A stretch of DNA of 49,682 nt, from assembly GCF_001707755.1 (NCBI RefSeq), contig NZ_MBDL01000004.1:17-49698 (forward strand), written 5' to 3'. This DNA is from Acinetobacter celticus. GTDB lineage: Bacteria > Pseudomonadota > Gammaproteobacteria > Pseudomonadales > Moraxellaceae. Positions within the stretch are counted from its first letter, which is position 1; each line of letters opens with the position of its first letter. The translations under genes and the position numbers were made by a program. Shown one piece after another: positions 18,340 to 26,736 of this stretch. Below the pieces are notes generated by a model. That model saw nothing but the letters and a program-made list of their open reading frames with translations. It ran no database searches and had not been told where the DNA came from.

Positions 18340-18717
18340 ATGACAACATTGCATCAATATACAGCGAAGTTTGCCCTTGCTCTGCCTGAAACCCATTGCA
18401 GTCAGCCTTTTGGTGAAGGCTGTGATGTCTATAAAGTGATGGATAAAGTTTTTATGCTGAGCTTTTGTTTAAACGGCAAAGCAGCCATTAATTTAAAAGT
18501 CATTCCAGACAATGGTGCAATGCTTAGAGATATTTATCCCTACATCCACGCGGGCTGGCATATGAATAAACAGCATTGGATTTCAGTCTTTGAAGATGAA
18601 GATTTGGATGAATCTTTGGTGCAAGATTTAGTGCTGAACTCTTATGAATTAGTGGTGTCAAAATTAAAGAAAGCTGAAAGGCAAAGAATTGAATTACTGA
18701 GAACAGAGACATTTTAA
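18340..18717 (+). CDS. MmcQ/YjbR family protein
   Basis: A 125-residue small alpha/beta protein of the MmcQ/YjbR (CyaY-like fold) family. Typical features are the opening LPETHCSQPFGEGCDVYKV, the KVFMLSF strand, NLKVIPD and the C-terminal helix starting DLVLNSYELVVSKL. Members are annotated as DNA-binding by analogy only; function is unknown. It follows the L,D-transpeptidase by 45 bp on the same strand. Confidence 0.85.
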   Translation: MTTLHQYTAKFALALPETHCSQPFGEGCDVYKVMDKVFMLSFCLNGKAAINLKVIPDNGAMLRDIYPYIHAGWHMNKQHWISVFEDEDLDESLVQDLVLNSYELVVSKLKKAERQRIELLRTETF

Positions 18718-18746
18718 TGGGTAAATAACACAACAGAGATACGCTT

Positions 18747-18842
18747 TCAATTTCCTGTTGGAAAACCATGAAACATCCATTGTATCCCCCATAAAATAGT
18801 GAGGACTAAAATCACAAAAATCATGATTTCCAATTTTTTCAT
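18747..18842 (-). CDS. Possible 31-residue single-pass membrane protein
   Basis: A short reading frame that starts ATG-AAA-AAA, has a hydrophobic segment (about residues 7-22) flanked by charged and polar ends, and stops in TGA. The pattern MKKLE, then a run of Ile/Val/Leu, then WGIQW is typical of bacterial small membrane proteins. The ribosome-binding site is poor, the main argument against it. It occupies part of an otherwise empty 467-bp gap. Function unknown. Confidence 0.4.
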   Translation of the reverse strand: MKKLEIMIFVILVLTILWGIQWMFHGFPTGN

Positions 18843-19138
18843 TCTTAAATATTTCTAAAATTAATATATTACACGTTATACAACATTATTTAATTTTGTT
18901 ATTAAAGATTCATCGATGACTTGTATAAGTCAAACAATGTTCAATATTCATTTAAAAAAATCTGCATGGCCTCATTTGATTGATTGAGTTTTATGCCTTT
19001 TTTCGGCTTGATCTCTACTTTTAAAAGTCAAAAAAATCTAATGCCATAAATAAAGCCATTCTAATGATGAGCACAATAAAACCACTTTATAATTTTTTAT
19101 TCGTTCGAATTAACAATATTGAAACTTATCTAGCTTGA
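18843..19138. other. AT-rich intergenic stretch
   Basis: I see no gene, repeat or strong motif here; it lies between the possible small membrane protein and the terminator of the aroP-like permease. Confidence 0.5.
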
Positions 19139-19166
19139 AAAAAAAGGACTCATACTTGAGCCCTTT
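19139..19166 (-). terminator. Terminator after the aroP-like permease gene
   Basis: On the minus strand AGGGCTCA pairs with TGAGTCCT (one G-U pair) across a four-base loop and is followed by a T-run. Confidence 0.8.
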
Positions 19167-19184
19167 TATACATTTAACAAATAC

Positions 19185-20540
19185 TTAAGCTTTTCGAGCC
19201 CGCAATATCTTAAATATGCCAAACAAGAGTAAAATCCATACGGGCAACATCAGCACTGACAGCATAAATCCCTGACTCCACATAATGTAAAGAATCATCA
19301 GCATAAAAGCCAAGACCAAATAATTGGTGAATGGCGCAAATAACGCTGGGAACTTGGTCTGAATACCCTGCTGTTTCATGGCCTTTTTGAATTTTAAATG
19401 GATTAAACTGATCATCATCCAATTTAATACTGCAGCTGCCACTACAATATAAATTAAATAACTTAAGGCTTTTTCAGGCACAAAGTAATTCAATAAAACA
19501 CAGCCAAAAATAAGCAATGCAGAAAATAAAACGGCAGGAACAGGAATTCCTTGTTGAGTAACACGCTTAAAAATTTGTGGTGCATTGCCTTGCTCTGCCA
19601 AGCCCAGTAGCATGCGACTATTGGCATACATCCCACTATTACACACCGACACAGACGCCGTTAGAATAATAAAATTCAGTAAATGCGCCGCCCATTCAAT
19701 GCCCATTTGTTTAAAAATAAGTACAAATGGGCTTTTATCTAGGCCACCCAAATCGAGTTGATTCCAAGGCACCAAAGACAACAAAATGGCTAAAGAACAA
19801 ATATAAAATAGAAATACCCGAATGACGGTCTGGTTGACGGCTTTAGGAATATTTTGGTCAGGATTTTCTGTTTCCGCAGCGGCCATACTAATCAGTTCAA
19901 TGCCACCAAAAGCAAACATCATAAAGGCCAACATATAAAATAGACCTTCAAAGCCATGTGGGAAAAATCCGCCATGTGTCCACAAGTTGCTAATAGAAGC
20001 CGTTGAGCCTACATCTGCCGTCATCAGCAAATAAATACCGAAAATAATCATTGCCACAATCGCAAGGACTTTAATCATTGACAGCCAAAATTCAGATTCA
20101 GCATATAGCTTTACATTGGCTAAATTTGCAAAGGTGACTACCACAAAAAAGACCAATACAGAGATCCAAGCAGGAATATGAGGCCACCAGTAATTGACAT
20201 ATTTTCCAATCGCGGTTAGCTCAGTCATCACGACCAAGATGTAAAGCACCCAGTAGTTCCAACCTGTTAAAAAGCCTGAAAATCGTCCCCAATATTTAAA
20301 AGCAAAATAACTGAATGAGCCTGTAACTGGTTCATGCACAATCATCTCGCCCAGTTGGCGCATAATTAAAAATGCAATTAGGCCACCAATCATATAACCC
20401 AAAATAATGGACGGGCCAGCCGATTGAATGATATGTGCTGAACCTAAGAACAGACCTGTGCCAATTGCACCGCCCATAGCAATCATTTGAATATGACGGT
20501 TCTTTAAACGGCGCTGAAGTTTAGGCGTCTCGCTGTTCAA
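19185..20540 (-). CDS. aroP: Aromatic amino acid permease (AroP/PheP-like)
   Basis: A 451-residue APC-family permease with 12 hydrophobic segments. It is collinear with E. coli AroP from LKNRHIQMIAMGGAIGTGLF (residues 12-31) through the C-terminus, including QLGEMIVHEP, GWNYWVLYILV, SNLWTHGGFFPHG and NSRMLLGLAEQGNAP. It probably imports Phe, Tyr and Trp by proton symport. The frame opens with a TTG codon preceded by GAGAG; no ATG is available at the family's usual start. It could instead be a related proline/histidine permease, but the AroP similarity is strongest by eye. It is not linked to the hut region. Confidence 0.85.
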   Translation of the reverse strand: MNSETPKLQRRLKNRHIQMIAMGGAIGTGLFLGSAHIIQSAGPSIILGYMIGGLIAFLIMRQLGEMIVHEPVTGSFSYFAFKYWGRFSGFLTGWNYWVLYILVVMTELTAIGKYVNYWWPHIPAWISVLVFFVVVTFANLANVKLYAESEFWLSMIKVLAIVAMIIFGIYLLMTADVGSTASISNLWTHGGFFPHGFEGLFYMLAFMMFAFGGIELISMAAAETENPDQNIPKAVNQTVIRVFLFYICSLAILLSLVPWNQLDLGGLDKSPFVLIFKQMGIEWAAHLLNFIILTASVSVCNSGMYANSRMLLGLAEQGNAPQIFKRVTQQGIPVPAVLFSALLIFGCVLLNYFVPEKALSYLIYIVVAAAVLNWMMISLIHLKFKKAMKQQGIQTKFPALFAPFTNYLVLAFMLMILYIMWSQGFMLSVLMLPVWILLLFGIFKILRARKA

Positions 20541-20652
20541 AACAGACTCTCATTGTATAAAAACGTGAATTGTAAATGTTAAGTGCTGTATAACCTAGCC
20601 CATCAATAGAAATCGTTTTTCTTGGTTCACATTTTTTGGGTTCAGATGAGCC

Positions 20653-20686
20653 ATTCGATCAGAAATAGGCTTAAATTTGATCGAAT
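20653..20686 (-). terminator. Possible terminator after the GNAT gene
   Basis: ATTCGATCA and its exact complement, with near-matching flanks (AGCC/GGCT), form a long stem downstream of the acetyltransferase gene. The T-tail is poor. Confidence 0.45.
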
Positions 20687-20720
20687 AGCCTCTTATCTAC
20701 TTCAAGAAAAAACTACACCA

Positions 20721-21227
20721 CTATTCCGTAGCATTAAATGCCTCGTGATAGCTCACCTCCCCTTGAGGGATAGAGCCAACAAAAGAAATCACTTGGAAAT
20801 ATTCTTTTGGAACGTCTGGCAAAGTTAAATCAGGTACAACCTGAAAACCAAAACGACCATAATAATTGGGGTCGCCTAATAAAACACAGCCCTTTGCACC
20901 TAAAGTCTTCAGCCTAGCCAAAGTAGCATGCATCAGCATTGTGCCAATACCCAAACCTTGTTTATGCGGTAAAACTGAAATAGGCCCTAAACCATACCAG
21001 CCAGTCTCACCTGAAGAAATTTTAACGGGCGAAACGGCAACATGTCCCACAATGGTTTGTTCTTCTTCTGCAACCAAAGAAATGCTTAACTGATGATGTT
21101 TTCTTAATTGATTGACAATAAAATGTTCCGTATGACTGGTATGCTCTGCATGCAAAAAAGCCGATTTGGTTAGGGCTTCAATTGTTGCAATATCTTCAAC
21201 TCTTTCATCTCTAATTGTTATATTCAT
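20721..21227 (-). CDS. GNAT-family N-acetyltransferase (YhbS-like)
   Basis: A 168-residue GCN5-type acetyltransferase. The acetyl-CoA-binding segment HKQGLGIGTMLMHATL follows the strand GPISVLP, and a YYGRFGF segment closes the fold, as in YhbS-type members. These acetylate small molecules or proteins with acetyl-CoA; the substrate here is unknown. It is divergent from the aroP-like region's upstream end and stands apart from baeR by a terminator. Confidence 0.88.
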   Translation of the reverse strand: MNITIRDERVEDIATIEALTKSAFLHAEHTSHTEHFIVNQLRKHHQLSISLVAEEEQTIVGHVAVSPVKISSGETGWYGLGPISVLPHKQGLGIGTMLMHATLARLKTLGAKGCVLLGDPNYYGRFGFQVVPDLTLPDVPKEYFQVISFVGSIPQGEVSYHEAFNATE

Positions 21228-21273
21228 CGTATTTTTCCTATCCTAGTTTTCGCTCATAACTTTTGCTTCAAAT

Positions 21274-21308
21274 AAAAAGCGGATAAGCCATGACTAATCC
21301 GCTTTTTT
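21274..21308. terminator. Bidirectional terminator after baeR
   Basis: AAAAAGCGGAT pairs with ATCCGCTTTTT across a 12-base loop, with T-runs on both strands. It ends the baeS-baeR transcript. Confidence 0.85.
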
Positions 21309-21325
21309 ATACATCCTAAATAAAA

Positions 21326-22012
21326 TTAATCTTCAGGATATTCAAAACGGTAACCTACACCATACACCGCTTGAATCCACTCGTGACGGTTACCTGTTTC
21401 GGCAGCATCTGAAATTTTACGGCGTAAGTTTTTAATATGACTGTCAATCACACGGTCAGCCACATCAAAACTGTCTGGGTTAATATGATCTAACAATTGT
21501 GCGCGTGAATACACCTGCCCAACATGCTCCAAAAACAGTTCTAATAAACGGAATTCCGTCGGGGTTAAATTCAATGTTTTTTGTTGATACCAAATACGCT
21601 GTTGTGCTTTGTCCATACGGAATAAATCATTGCTTTCAGGTTCAGCTTTCCGCTCTAGACGACGTAAAACAGCTTGAACACGAGCCACTAACTCTTTCGG
21701 ACTAAAAGGTTTACACACATAGTCATCTGCACCCATGTTTAAACCCAGTACACGGTCTATTTCTTCAGTACGTGCTGTCACCATAATAATCGGTAAATCT
21801 GACTGTTCACGGACTTTACGGCACATGGTCAAACCATCCATGCGTGGCACCATCAAATCCAAAATCATCAGACTGGGTTTGCGTTGCATAAAGCTTTCAT
21901 AGGCTTCTTGTCCATCATGAAACATGCTGACTTCAAAACCAGCCGCTTCTAAATAATCACGCACCAGTTGTGCAAGTTCTACTTCATCTTCAACCAGCAT
22001 GATATGTTTCAT
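21326..22012 (-). CDS. baeR: Response regulator BaeR (OmpR family)
   Basis: A 228-residue two-component regulator. The receiver domain has the acidic pair Glu8/Asp9, phospho-acceptor Asp52 and Lys101 in CKPFSP. The OmpR-type winged helix covers about residues 130-225 with TPTEFRLLELF and VIDSHIKNLRRKI. The sequence is nearly identical to the A. baumannii BaeR I recall, which with BaeS affects AdeABC and other efflux pumps and tigecycline response. It follows baeS by ten bases, with AAGGA before the ATG, so they form one operon. Confidence 0.95.
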   Translation of the reverse strand: MKHIMLVEDEVELAQLVRDYLEAAGFEVSMFHDGQEAYESFMQRKPSLMILDLMVPRMDGLTMCRKVREQSDLPIIMVTARTEEIDRVLGLNMGADDYVCKPFSPKELVARVQAVLRRLERKAEPESNDLFRMDKAQQRIWYQQKTLNLTPTEFRLLELFLEHVGQVYSRAQLLDHINPDSFDVADRVIDSHIKNLRRKISDAAETGNRHEWIQAVYGVGYRFEYPED

Positions 22013-22022
22013 GTAAGTGTCC

Positions 22023-23702
22023 TTATTGTTTCATCTGTTTTGGAAAAGTCAGTTTGCATCGTAAACCGCCCAATGGTGAATGCTCAAAACTCAATTCACC
22101 GCCCAAGGCTTTTGCCATTTTCACGGACAATGCCAAACCTAAACCTGTACCACCTGTTGCACGTGTACGCGAATCATCAACGCGGTAAAAACGCTCGCCT
22201 AAACGTGCCAACTGTTCAGCAGTCAACCCAAATGGACTGTCATCAACATAGAGTGTCCATTGCGTTGCATTCTGTTCCGTATGTACCTGCACCTGCCCGC
22301 CTGCTTCGGTATAGCGAATACTATTGCCCAGTAAGTTCACCATAATTTGCTTAAAGCGGTCTATATCCAATTGTAAAATTTCGCCTTCACCTTGTGCTGT
22401 AATCTGTAAACCTGCTTGTTCGAACTTCGGCTTAAAGTTTTCAATTTCCTGTAACACCACATCCCAAGGGTTTATTTCAGTCAAATAGACATTTAATTGT
22501 TGCGCTTCTGCCTGCGCCAAATCGGCTAAATCTTTGGTTAACTTTTTCAGGCTATTGACTTGACGCAACATCGACGCAAAGTGTTCTGGCGTTGGCTTAC
22601 GAATACCGTCCTGCATTGCTTCAATTTGTGCCTGTAACACAGCCAGCGGTGTTTTCAACTCATGCGAAGTATCTGCAACCCATTGGCGACGTGAGGTTTC
22701 ATGTTGATCTAGAATGACCGCGAGCTGATTCAACTCTTGAGATAAGTCCCCCAATTCATCATTTCGATTTACTTTCACCTGATGTTGATAATTACCCTTC
22801 GTCAACTCACGTGTGCCGTTTAATAAACGCTGAATTGGCTGTTTAAAATAGGTCGCTAATAATAATGAAGCAATTAAACTGGCCAAAATGGTTAAGCCAT
22901 AAACCAAAAGTAAATATCGTTTTTGATTACTAAAGAAGTTAATACTTAAAGCATCATCTTGATCTAATACTGGTTTAAGGCCTAAATAACCCACCACTTG
23001 ATTCTTGACGACTATCGGTCGATAAGACACAGGATTATCAGAAGGCTCACCCACCACAAACTGATGCTTCTCATCATACAAAGATAGGCGTGAGCTTAGA
23101 CCTAAACGGTCTGGCATTTGAATAAATTGCTTTTTACCACTGACCGTTTGTGGCGTATTGGTAGGCGTACTTTCTTTTTTCGCGTCTTTGTCATTTGAAC
23201 GACGGAAAACATTTTGATTGTCACTTAATGGAAATCTCAAACCATCAAAAGGTTGAAATTCAGAAGGTAAATTCAGTTCTAAAGCCTTAAGTTCTTCTTG
23301 ATCCACAACATGCTTCGTGCCTTGTGATTCAATATTTTTTACAGTAAATAAAGGATTGGTATTTTCCTGAAAATAGCGCTGTTGCAAAGCAATATCATAC
23401 TGACGACGCAACCACCAACGAGACAAACGATCATAATCATCTGGCCCGGCCTTGCCTTCTATCTGTAAAATTTGTGCCTGAATCGCATTCCCCCAATCAT
23501 GGTAAATGTCATATACATCCGCTAAATTTCCAATTAAATGATCCAGCTTCTGCATTTCGACATCGGACACATACTTGGTGAAATTGCGTTGCATATTCCA
23601 ATGAAGCACGCCTAGGCTAACAGTTGTAATGACCAAAGTGGTCAATAAAACTGTTAGAAATAAACGTAAGGCAATGGGGATACGACGAATTTTCAAGATC
23701 AA
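22023..23702 (-). CDS. baeS: Sensor histidine kinase BaeS
   Basis: A 559-residue inner-membrane sensor kinase. TM1 is at about residues 10-32, a large periplasmic region runs to about 260, and TM2 is at about 264-285. HAMP then follows, with HisKA containing the phospho-acceptor His347 in DTSHELKTPL, and a HATPase domain with NLLGNSIRYTEAGG and GGTGLGLALS. Envelope stress or drugs are the usual inputs of BaeS. The frame opens with TTG; a second TTG two codons later would give the MLKIRR start I recall for A. baumannii, so the true start is one of these two. It is co-transcribed with baeR. Confidence 0.93.
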   Translation of the reverse strand: MILKIRRIPIALRLFLTVLLTTLVITTVSLGVLHWNMQRNFTKYVSDVEMQKLDHLIGNLADVYDIYHDWGNAIQAQILQIEGKAGPDDYDRLSRWWLRRQYDIALQQRYFQENTNPLFTVKNIESQGTKHVVDQEELKALELNLPSEFQPFDGLRFPLSDNQNVFRRSNDKDAKKESTPTNTPQTVSGKKQFIQMPDRLGLSSRLSLYDEKHQFVVGEPSDNPVSYRPIVVKNQVVGYLGLKPVLDQDDALSINFFSNQKRYLLLVYGLTILASLIASLLLATYFKQPIQRLLNGTRELTKGNYQHQVKVNRNDELGDLSQELNQLAVILDQHETSRRQWVADTSHELKTPLAVLQAQIEAMQDGIRKPTPEHFASMLRQVNSLKKLTKDLADLAQAEAQQLNVYLTEINPWDVVLQEIENFKPKFEQAGLQITAQGEGEILQLDIDRFKQIMVNLLGNSIRYTEAGGQVQVHTEQNATQWTLYVDDSPFGLTAEQLARLGERFYRVDDSRTRATGGTGLGLALSVKMAKALGGELSFEHSPLGGLRCKLTFPKQMKQ

Positions 23703-23756
23703 TATCTCTATTTTTCTTCTAGATTGACCATTGTAACGAACACTGAATCAAAAAAC

Positions 23757-23768
23757 TCTCCATTGTTT
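23757..23768. promoter_or_regulatory. Possible BaeR box in the baeS/lipoprotein divergent region
   Basis: TCTCCATTGTTT resembles the core of the E. coli BaeR box (TCTCCATDATTG) at most positions. It lies between the divergent baeS and lipoprotein genes, fitting autoregulation and control of the lipoprotein. The Acinetobacter BaeR site is not well defined, so this is tentative. Confidence 0.3.
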
Positions 23769-23831
23769 CTACATCATTATTATTTAATCTTTAAGCATTA
23801 AATAAACAGCATCTGTAATGGGGAATCTACA

Positions 23832-24446
23832 ATGAATCACATAACAAAAATTGCTTTAGTCAGCGCAAGCCTTTTATCAATGGGTGCATTAACCGCGTGT
23901 CAATCGACCAATACCACCAAAGATACGGATCAGCCCCAAAGAATGCACAGTCAAAAACATGACCGTAATATCACGCCCGAACAACGTGAACAAATGCAGC
24001 AGATGCGTGCTGAACGTCATGAAATGATGAAGCAAGTTAAGCACGCCTGTGACGGCAAAATTGCGGGTAGCACAGTACAAATCAAAACAGGCAATCAAAC
24101 GATGGATGGTACTTGTACGACTGTATTTAAAGCTGACCGTAAAAATATGAAAGAGACACACGGCGCACGTGGCGAACACCATGCCATGCATCGTGATAAA
24201 AATAGTCCAATGATGATGCATCGTGATGAACCCTTAACCGATGCTAAACGTGCAGAACTTACCAAACAGTTTGATCAACGCTTAGCAGAGCGCCAAGCAA
24301 AACAACAAGCCGTTTTAAAAGCATGCCAAGGTAAAGCTGATGGCACCGCAGTACAATTTAAAGTCGGTACACAAACCATTGACGGTAAATGTAAAATCCG
24401 TTTCCAACCTAAAATGCCAGCACCTACGCAAGTAAAAATTGCTTAA
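23832..24446 (+). CDS. Lipoprotein with duplicated Cys-pair motif, divergent from baeS
   Basis: A 204-residue predicted lipoprotein with lipobox LTAC at Cys23. After a His/Met/Gln-rich charged segment, the protein carries a 23-residue motif twice, at about 73-95 and 165-187. Each copy begins ACxGK, contains TVQ/AVQ then K-G-Q-T-D-G and ends with Cys, with exactly 22 residues between the two Cys residues. The middle (about 105-135) is rich in His and Met. The paired cysteines may form disulphides in the periplasm, and His/Met richness suggests possible metal or oxidant binding; both are inference. It has a GGGGAA ribosome-binding site and is followed by a good terminator. I recognise no named family. 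Its position suggests BaeSR control. Confidence 0.8.
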   Translation: MNHITKIALVSASLLSMGALTACQSTNTTKDTDQPQRMHSQKHDRNITPEQREQMQQMRAERHEMMKQVKHACDGKIAGSTVQIKTGNQTMDGTCTTVFKADRKNMKETHGARGEHHAMHRDKNSPMMMHRDEPLTDAKRAELTKQFDQRLAERQAKQQAVLKACQGKADGTAVQFKVGTQTIDGKCKIRFQPKMPAPTQVKIA

Positions 24447-24462
24447 TCCTCTCCCCTACATC

Positions 24463-24487
24463 AAAAAGGCGCTTTCTGCGTCTTTTT
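24463..24487 (+). terminator. Terminator after the Cys-pair lipoprotein gene
   Basis: AAAAAGGCGC pairs with GCGTCTTTTT (one G-U) across a five-base loop and is followed by more T. Confidence 0.8.
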
Positions 24488-24712
24488 TATTGGACATATT
24501 TTTTTACGCTTTTTGACTATTTGTATCATTCCAATTCAAGCAAAACTGTTTACACTCAATGCACTTAGCATTTTCAAGCCATAAATCTTTGACTTTACAG
24601 TCACTAAGAAAACCCTTAGAAAAGCTTGTACCTTATTAGAAGATGTTGCACGATTAAGCCATTCAAAGATGCATCTACAAAAATGCATTCAAATGTTGAT
24701 TAAGATTATAAG

Positions 24713-24725
24713 CTGGTTAAACCAG
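24713..24725. promoter_or_regulatory. Palindrome just upstream of the first acyl-CoA dehydrogenase
   Basis: CTGGTTAAACCAG is a perfect 6-1-6 inverted repeat, ending a few bases before the GAGGAA ribosome-binding site. It could be a repressor operator or a leader hairpin that masks the site. The second dehydrogenase lacks it. Confidence 0.35.
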
Positions 24726-24741
24726 TATTGAGGAAACCGAT

Positions 24742-26544
24742 ATGCCACAATACAAAGCGCCCTTACGTGATATGCAATTTGTTTTGCATGAATTATTAAA
24801 TGCAGAAGAACATTATGCAAAATTGCCTGCATTCCAAGACACAGTAAGCCGTGAATTGGTTGACCAATATTTAGAAGCTGCTGCAGATTTCTGTGAAAAC
24901 GAATTATCTCCAATCAACCAAAGCGGTGACCGCGAAGGCTGTACATGGAACGATGGCGTTGTAACCACACCAACAGGCTTTAAAGAAGCGTATCAAAAAT
25001 ATATCGAACTTGGCTTTCCGTCTTTGTCTGCTGAAGAGCAATACGGCGGTCAAGCTTTACCTGTTTCTTTAGGTAACGTGATTTCTGAAATGGTCGGTAC
25101 TGCGAACTGGGCATGGGGTATGTACCCAGGCCTATCTCATGGTGCAGTTCGTACTTTAGAACATCACGGTTCAACTGAACAAAAAGATGCTTACTTGCCT
25201 AACCTTGTTTCAGGTGTTTGGACAGGAACCATGTGTTTAACAGAATCTCATGCAGGTTCTGACTTAGGCATTATTCGTACTAAAGCTGAACCACAAGCTG
25301 ACGGTAGCTATGCAATCACTGGTGAGAAAATCTTTATCTCAGCGGGTGAACATGACATGGCAGAGAACATTATTCACATCGTTCTTGCTCGTCTTCCTGG
25401 TGCACCAAAAGGTACCAAAGGTATTTCTTTATTCATCGTACCGAAGTTCAACTTAAATGCAGACGGTACTGTGGGTGAGCGTAACGCTGTACGTTGTGGT
25501 TCAATTGAACACAAAATGGGTATTCATGGTAACTCAACTTGCGTCATCAACTTTGATAACGCCAAAGGTTTCCTGATTGGCCCTGAAAACCGTGGCTTAA
25601 ACTGCATGTTCACTTTCATGAACACTGCACGTATTGGTACGGCTGTACAAGGTCTTGCAGCATCTGAAGGCGCATTCCAAGGTGCTTTGACTTATGCAAA
25701 AGACCGTTTGGCAATGCGTTCACTTTCAGGTGTAAAAGCGCCAGAAAAAGAAGCCGATCCTATTATTGTGCACCCTGCTGTACGTAATATGCTTATGACG
25801 CAAAAATCTTTTGCTGAAGGCGCACGTGCACTGGTTTACTTGTTGTCTTTACATGCAGATATCGTAGAAAAAGGTGCAACAGAAGAAGAACGTAAATCTT
25901 CTGACAACATCTTGTCTTTGTTGACTCCAATTGCAAAAGCATTCTTGACTGAAACAGGTTCAGAGTCTGCAAAACACGGCGTTCAAGTGTTTGGCGGTCA
26001 CGGCTTTATTTCAGAGCATGGTATGGAGCAAATTGTACGTGATACACGTATTGCTTGCTTGTATGAAGGAACAACTGAAATCCAAGCGCTTGACTTGTTA
26101 GGTCGTAAAGTTTTGGGTACTCAAGGTGCAATGTTGAAAGACTTCACTAAGATTATTCATAAATTCTGCGATGCAAACAAAGACAATGCAGATTTGAAAG
26201 AATTCCTTGAACCACTTGCCGCTCTAAATAAAGAGTGGGGTGACTTAACCATGCAAATTGGTATGAAAGCGATGCAAAACCCAGATGAAGTGGGTGCAGC
26301 AGCCGTAGATTACCTCTACTTCTCAGGTTATGTAACCCTTGCTTACCTTTGGGCGCGCATGGCACTTGTTGCACAGCAAAAACTTGCTGAAGGTTCTACT
26401 GAAACTGGCTTCTATAACGCAAAAGTAACAACGGCCCGTTTCTACTTCAAGAAAATCTTACCACGCGTGCGTTCACACGTTGAGGTGATTTCGGGTGGCC
26501 TAGAGCCATTGATGGCATTAGATGCAGACGATTTTGCATTCTAA
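24742..26544 (+). CDS. Acyl-CoA dehydrogenase, long form with C-terminal extension (first of a pair)
   Basis: A 600-residue FAD-dependent acyl-CoA dehydrogenase for the first step of beta-oxidation. The N-terminal domain begins APLRDMQFVLHELLNAEEHY; the middle domain has MCLTESHAGSDLGIIRTKAE and the EKIFISAGEHD strand. The C-terminal helical domain has VFGGHGFISEHGMEQ and YEGTTEIQALDLLGRK, where the Glu after Tyr is the likely catalytic base. About 130 further residues form the extra C-terminal domain of the DmdC/PA0506-type subgroup. Members act on medium or long acyl-CoA or methylthiopropionyl-CoA; chain length is not readable here. GAGGAA supports the start. A paralogue follows. Confidence 0.92.
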   Translation: MPQYKAPLRDMQFVLHELLNAEEHYAKLPAFQDTVSRELVDQYLEAAADFCENELSPINQSGDREGCTWNDGVVTTPTGFKEAYQKYIELGFPSLSAEEQYGGQALPVSLGNVISEMVGTANWAWGMYPGLSHGAVRTLEHHGSTEQKDAYLPNLVSGVWTGTMCLTESHAGSDLGIIRTKAEPQADGSYAITGEKIFISAGEHDMAENIIHIVLARLPGAPKGTKGISLFIVPKFNLNADGTVGERNAVRCGSIEHKMGIHGNSTCVINFDNAKGFLIGPENRGLNCMFTFMNTARIGTAVQGLAASEGAFQGALTYAKDRLAMRSLSGVKAPEKEADPIIVHPAVRNMLMTQKSFAEGARALVYLLSLHADIVEKGATEEERKSSDNILSLLTPIAKAFLTETGSESAKHGVQVFGGHGFISEHGMEQIVRDTRIACLYEGTTEIQALDLLGRKVLGTQGAMLKDFTKIIHKFCDANKDNADLKEFLEPLAALNKEWGDLTMQIGMKAMQNPDEVGAAAVDYLYFSGYVTLAYLWARMALVAQQKLAEGSTETGFYNAKVTTARFYFKKILPRVRSHVEVISGGLEPLMALDADDFAF

Positions 26545-26573
26545 TTTAAATATCTAATCTGATATTTAAAAAA

Positions 26574-26634
26574 CTGTACTCTAGAGTACAGAAATAGAGA
26601 AAGGACGGTCATAGCTTTGACAGTCCTTTTTCTT
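26574..26634 (+). terminator. Palindrome plus terminator between the two dehydrogenases
   Basis: An 18-base perfect palindrome (CTGTACTCTAGAGTACAG) is followed by an AAAGGAC/GTCCTTT stem with one mismatch and a T-run. It probably ends the first transcript, so the pair may be separately expressed. Confidence 0.65.
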
Positions 26635-26736
26635 TATAAAGATACCAAGATTTAACCTTTCATCGGCTCAACACATGTCATGTCATGAATGTGGCCGAAT
26701 CTATCGAATTGAATTAAACAAAAAACAGGTGACACT

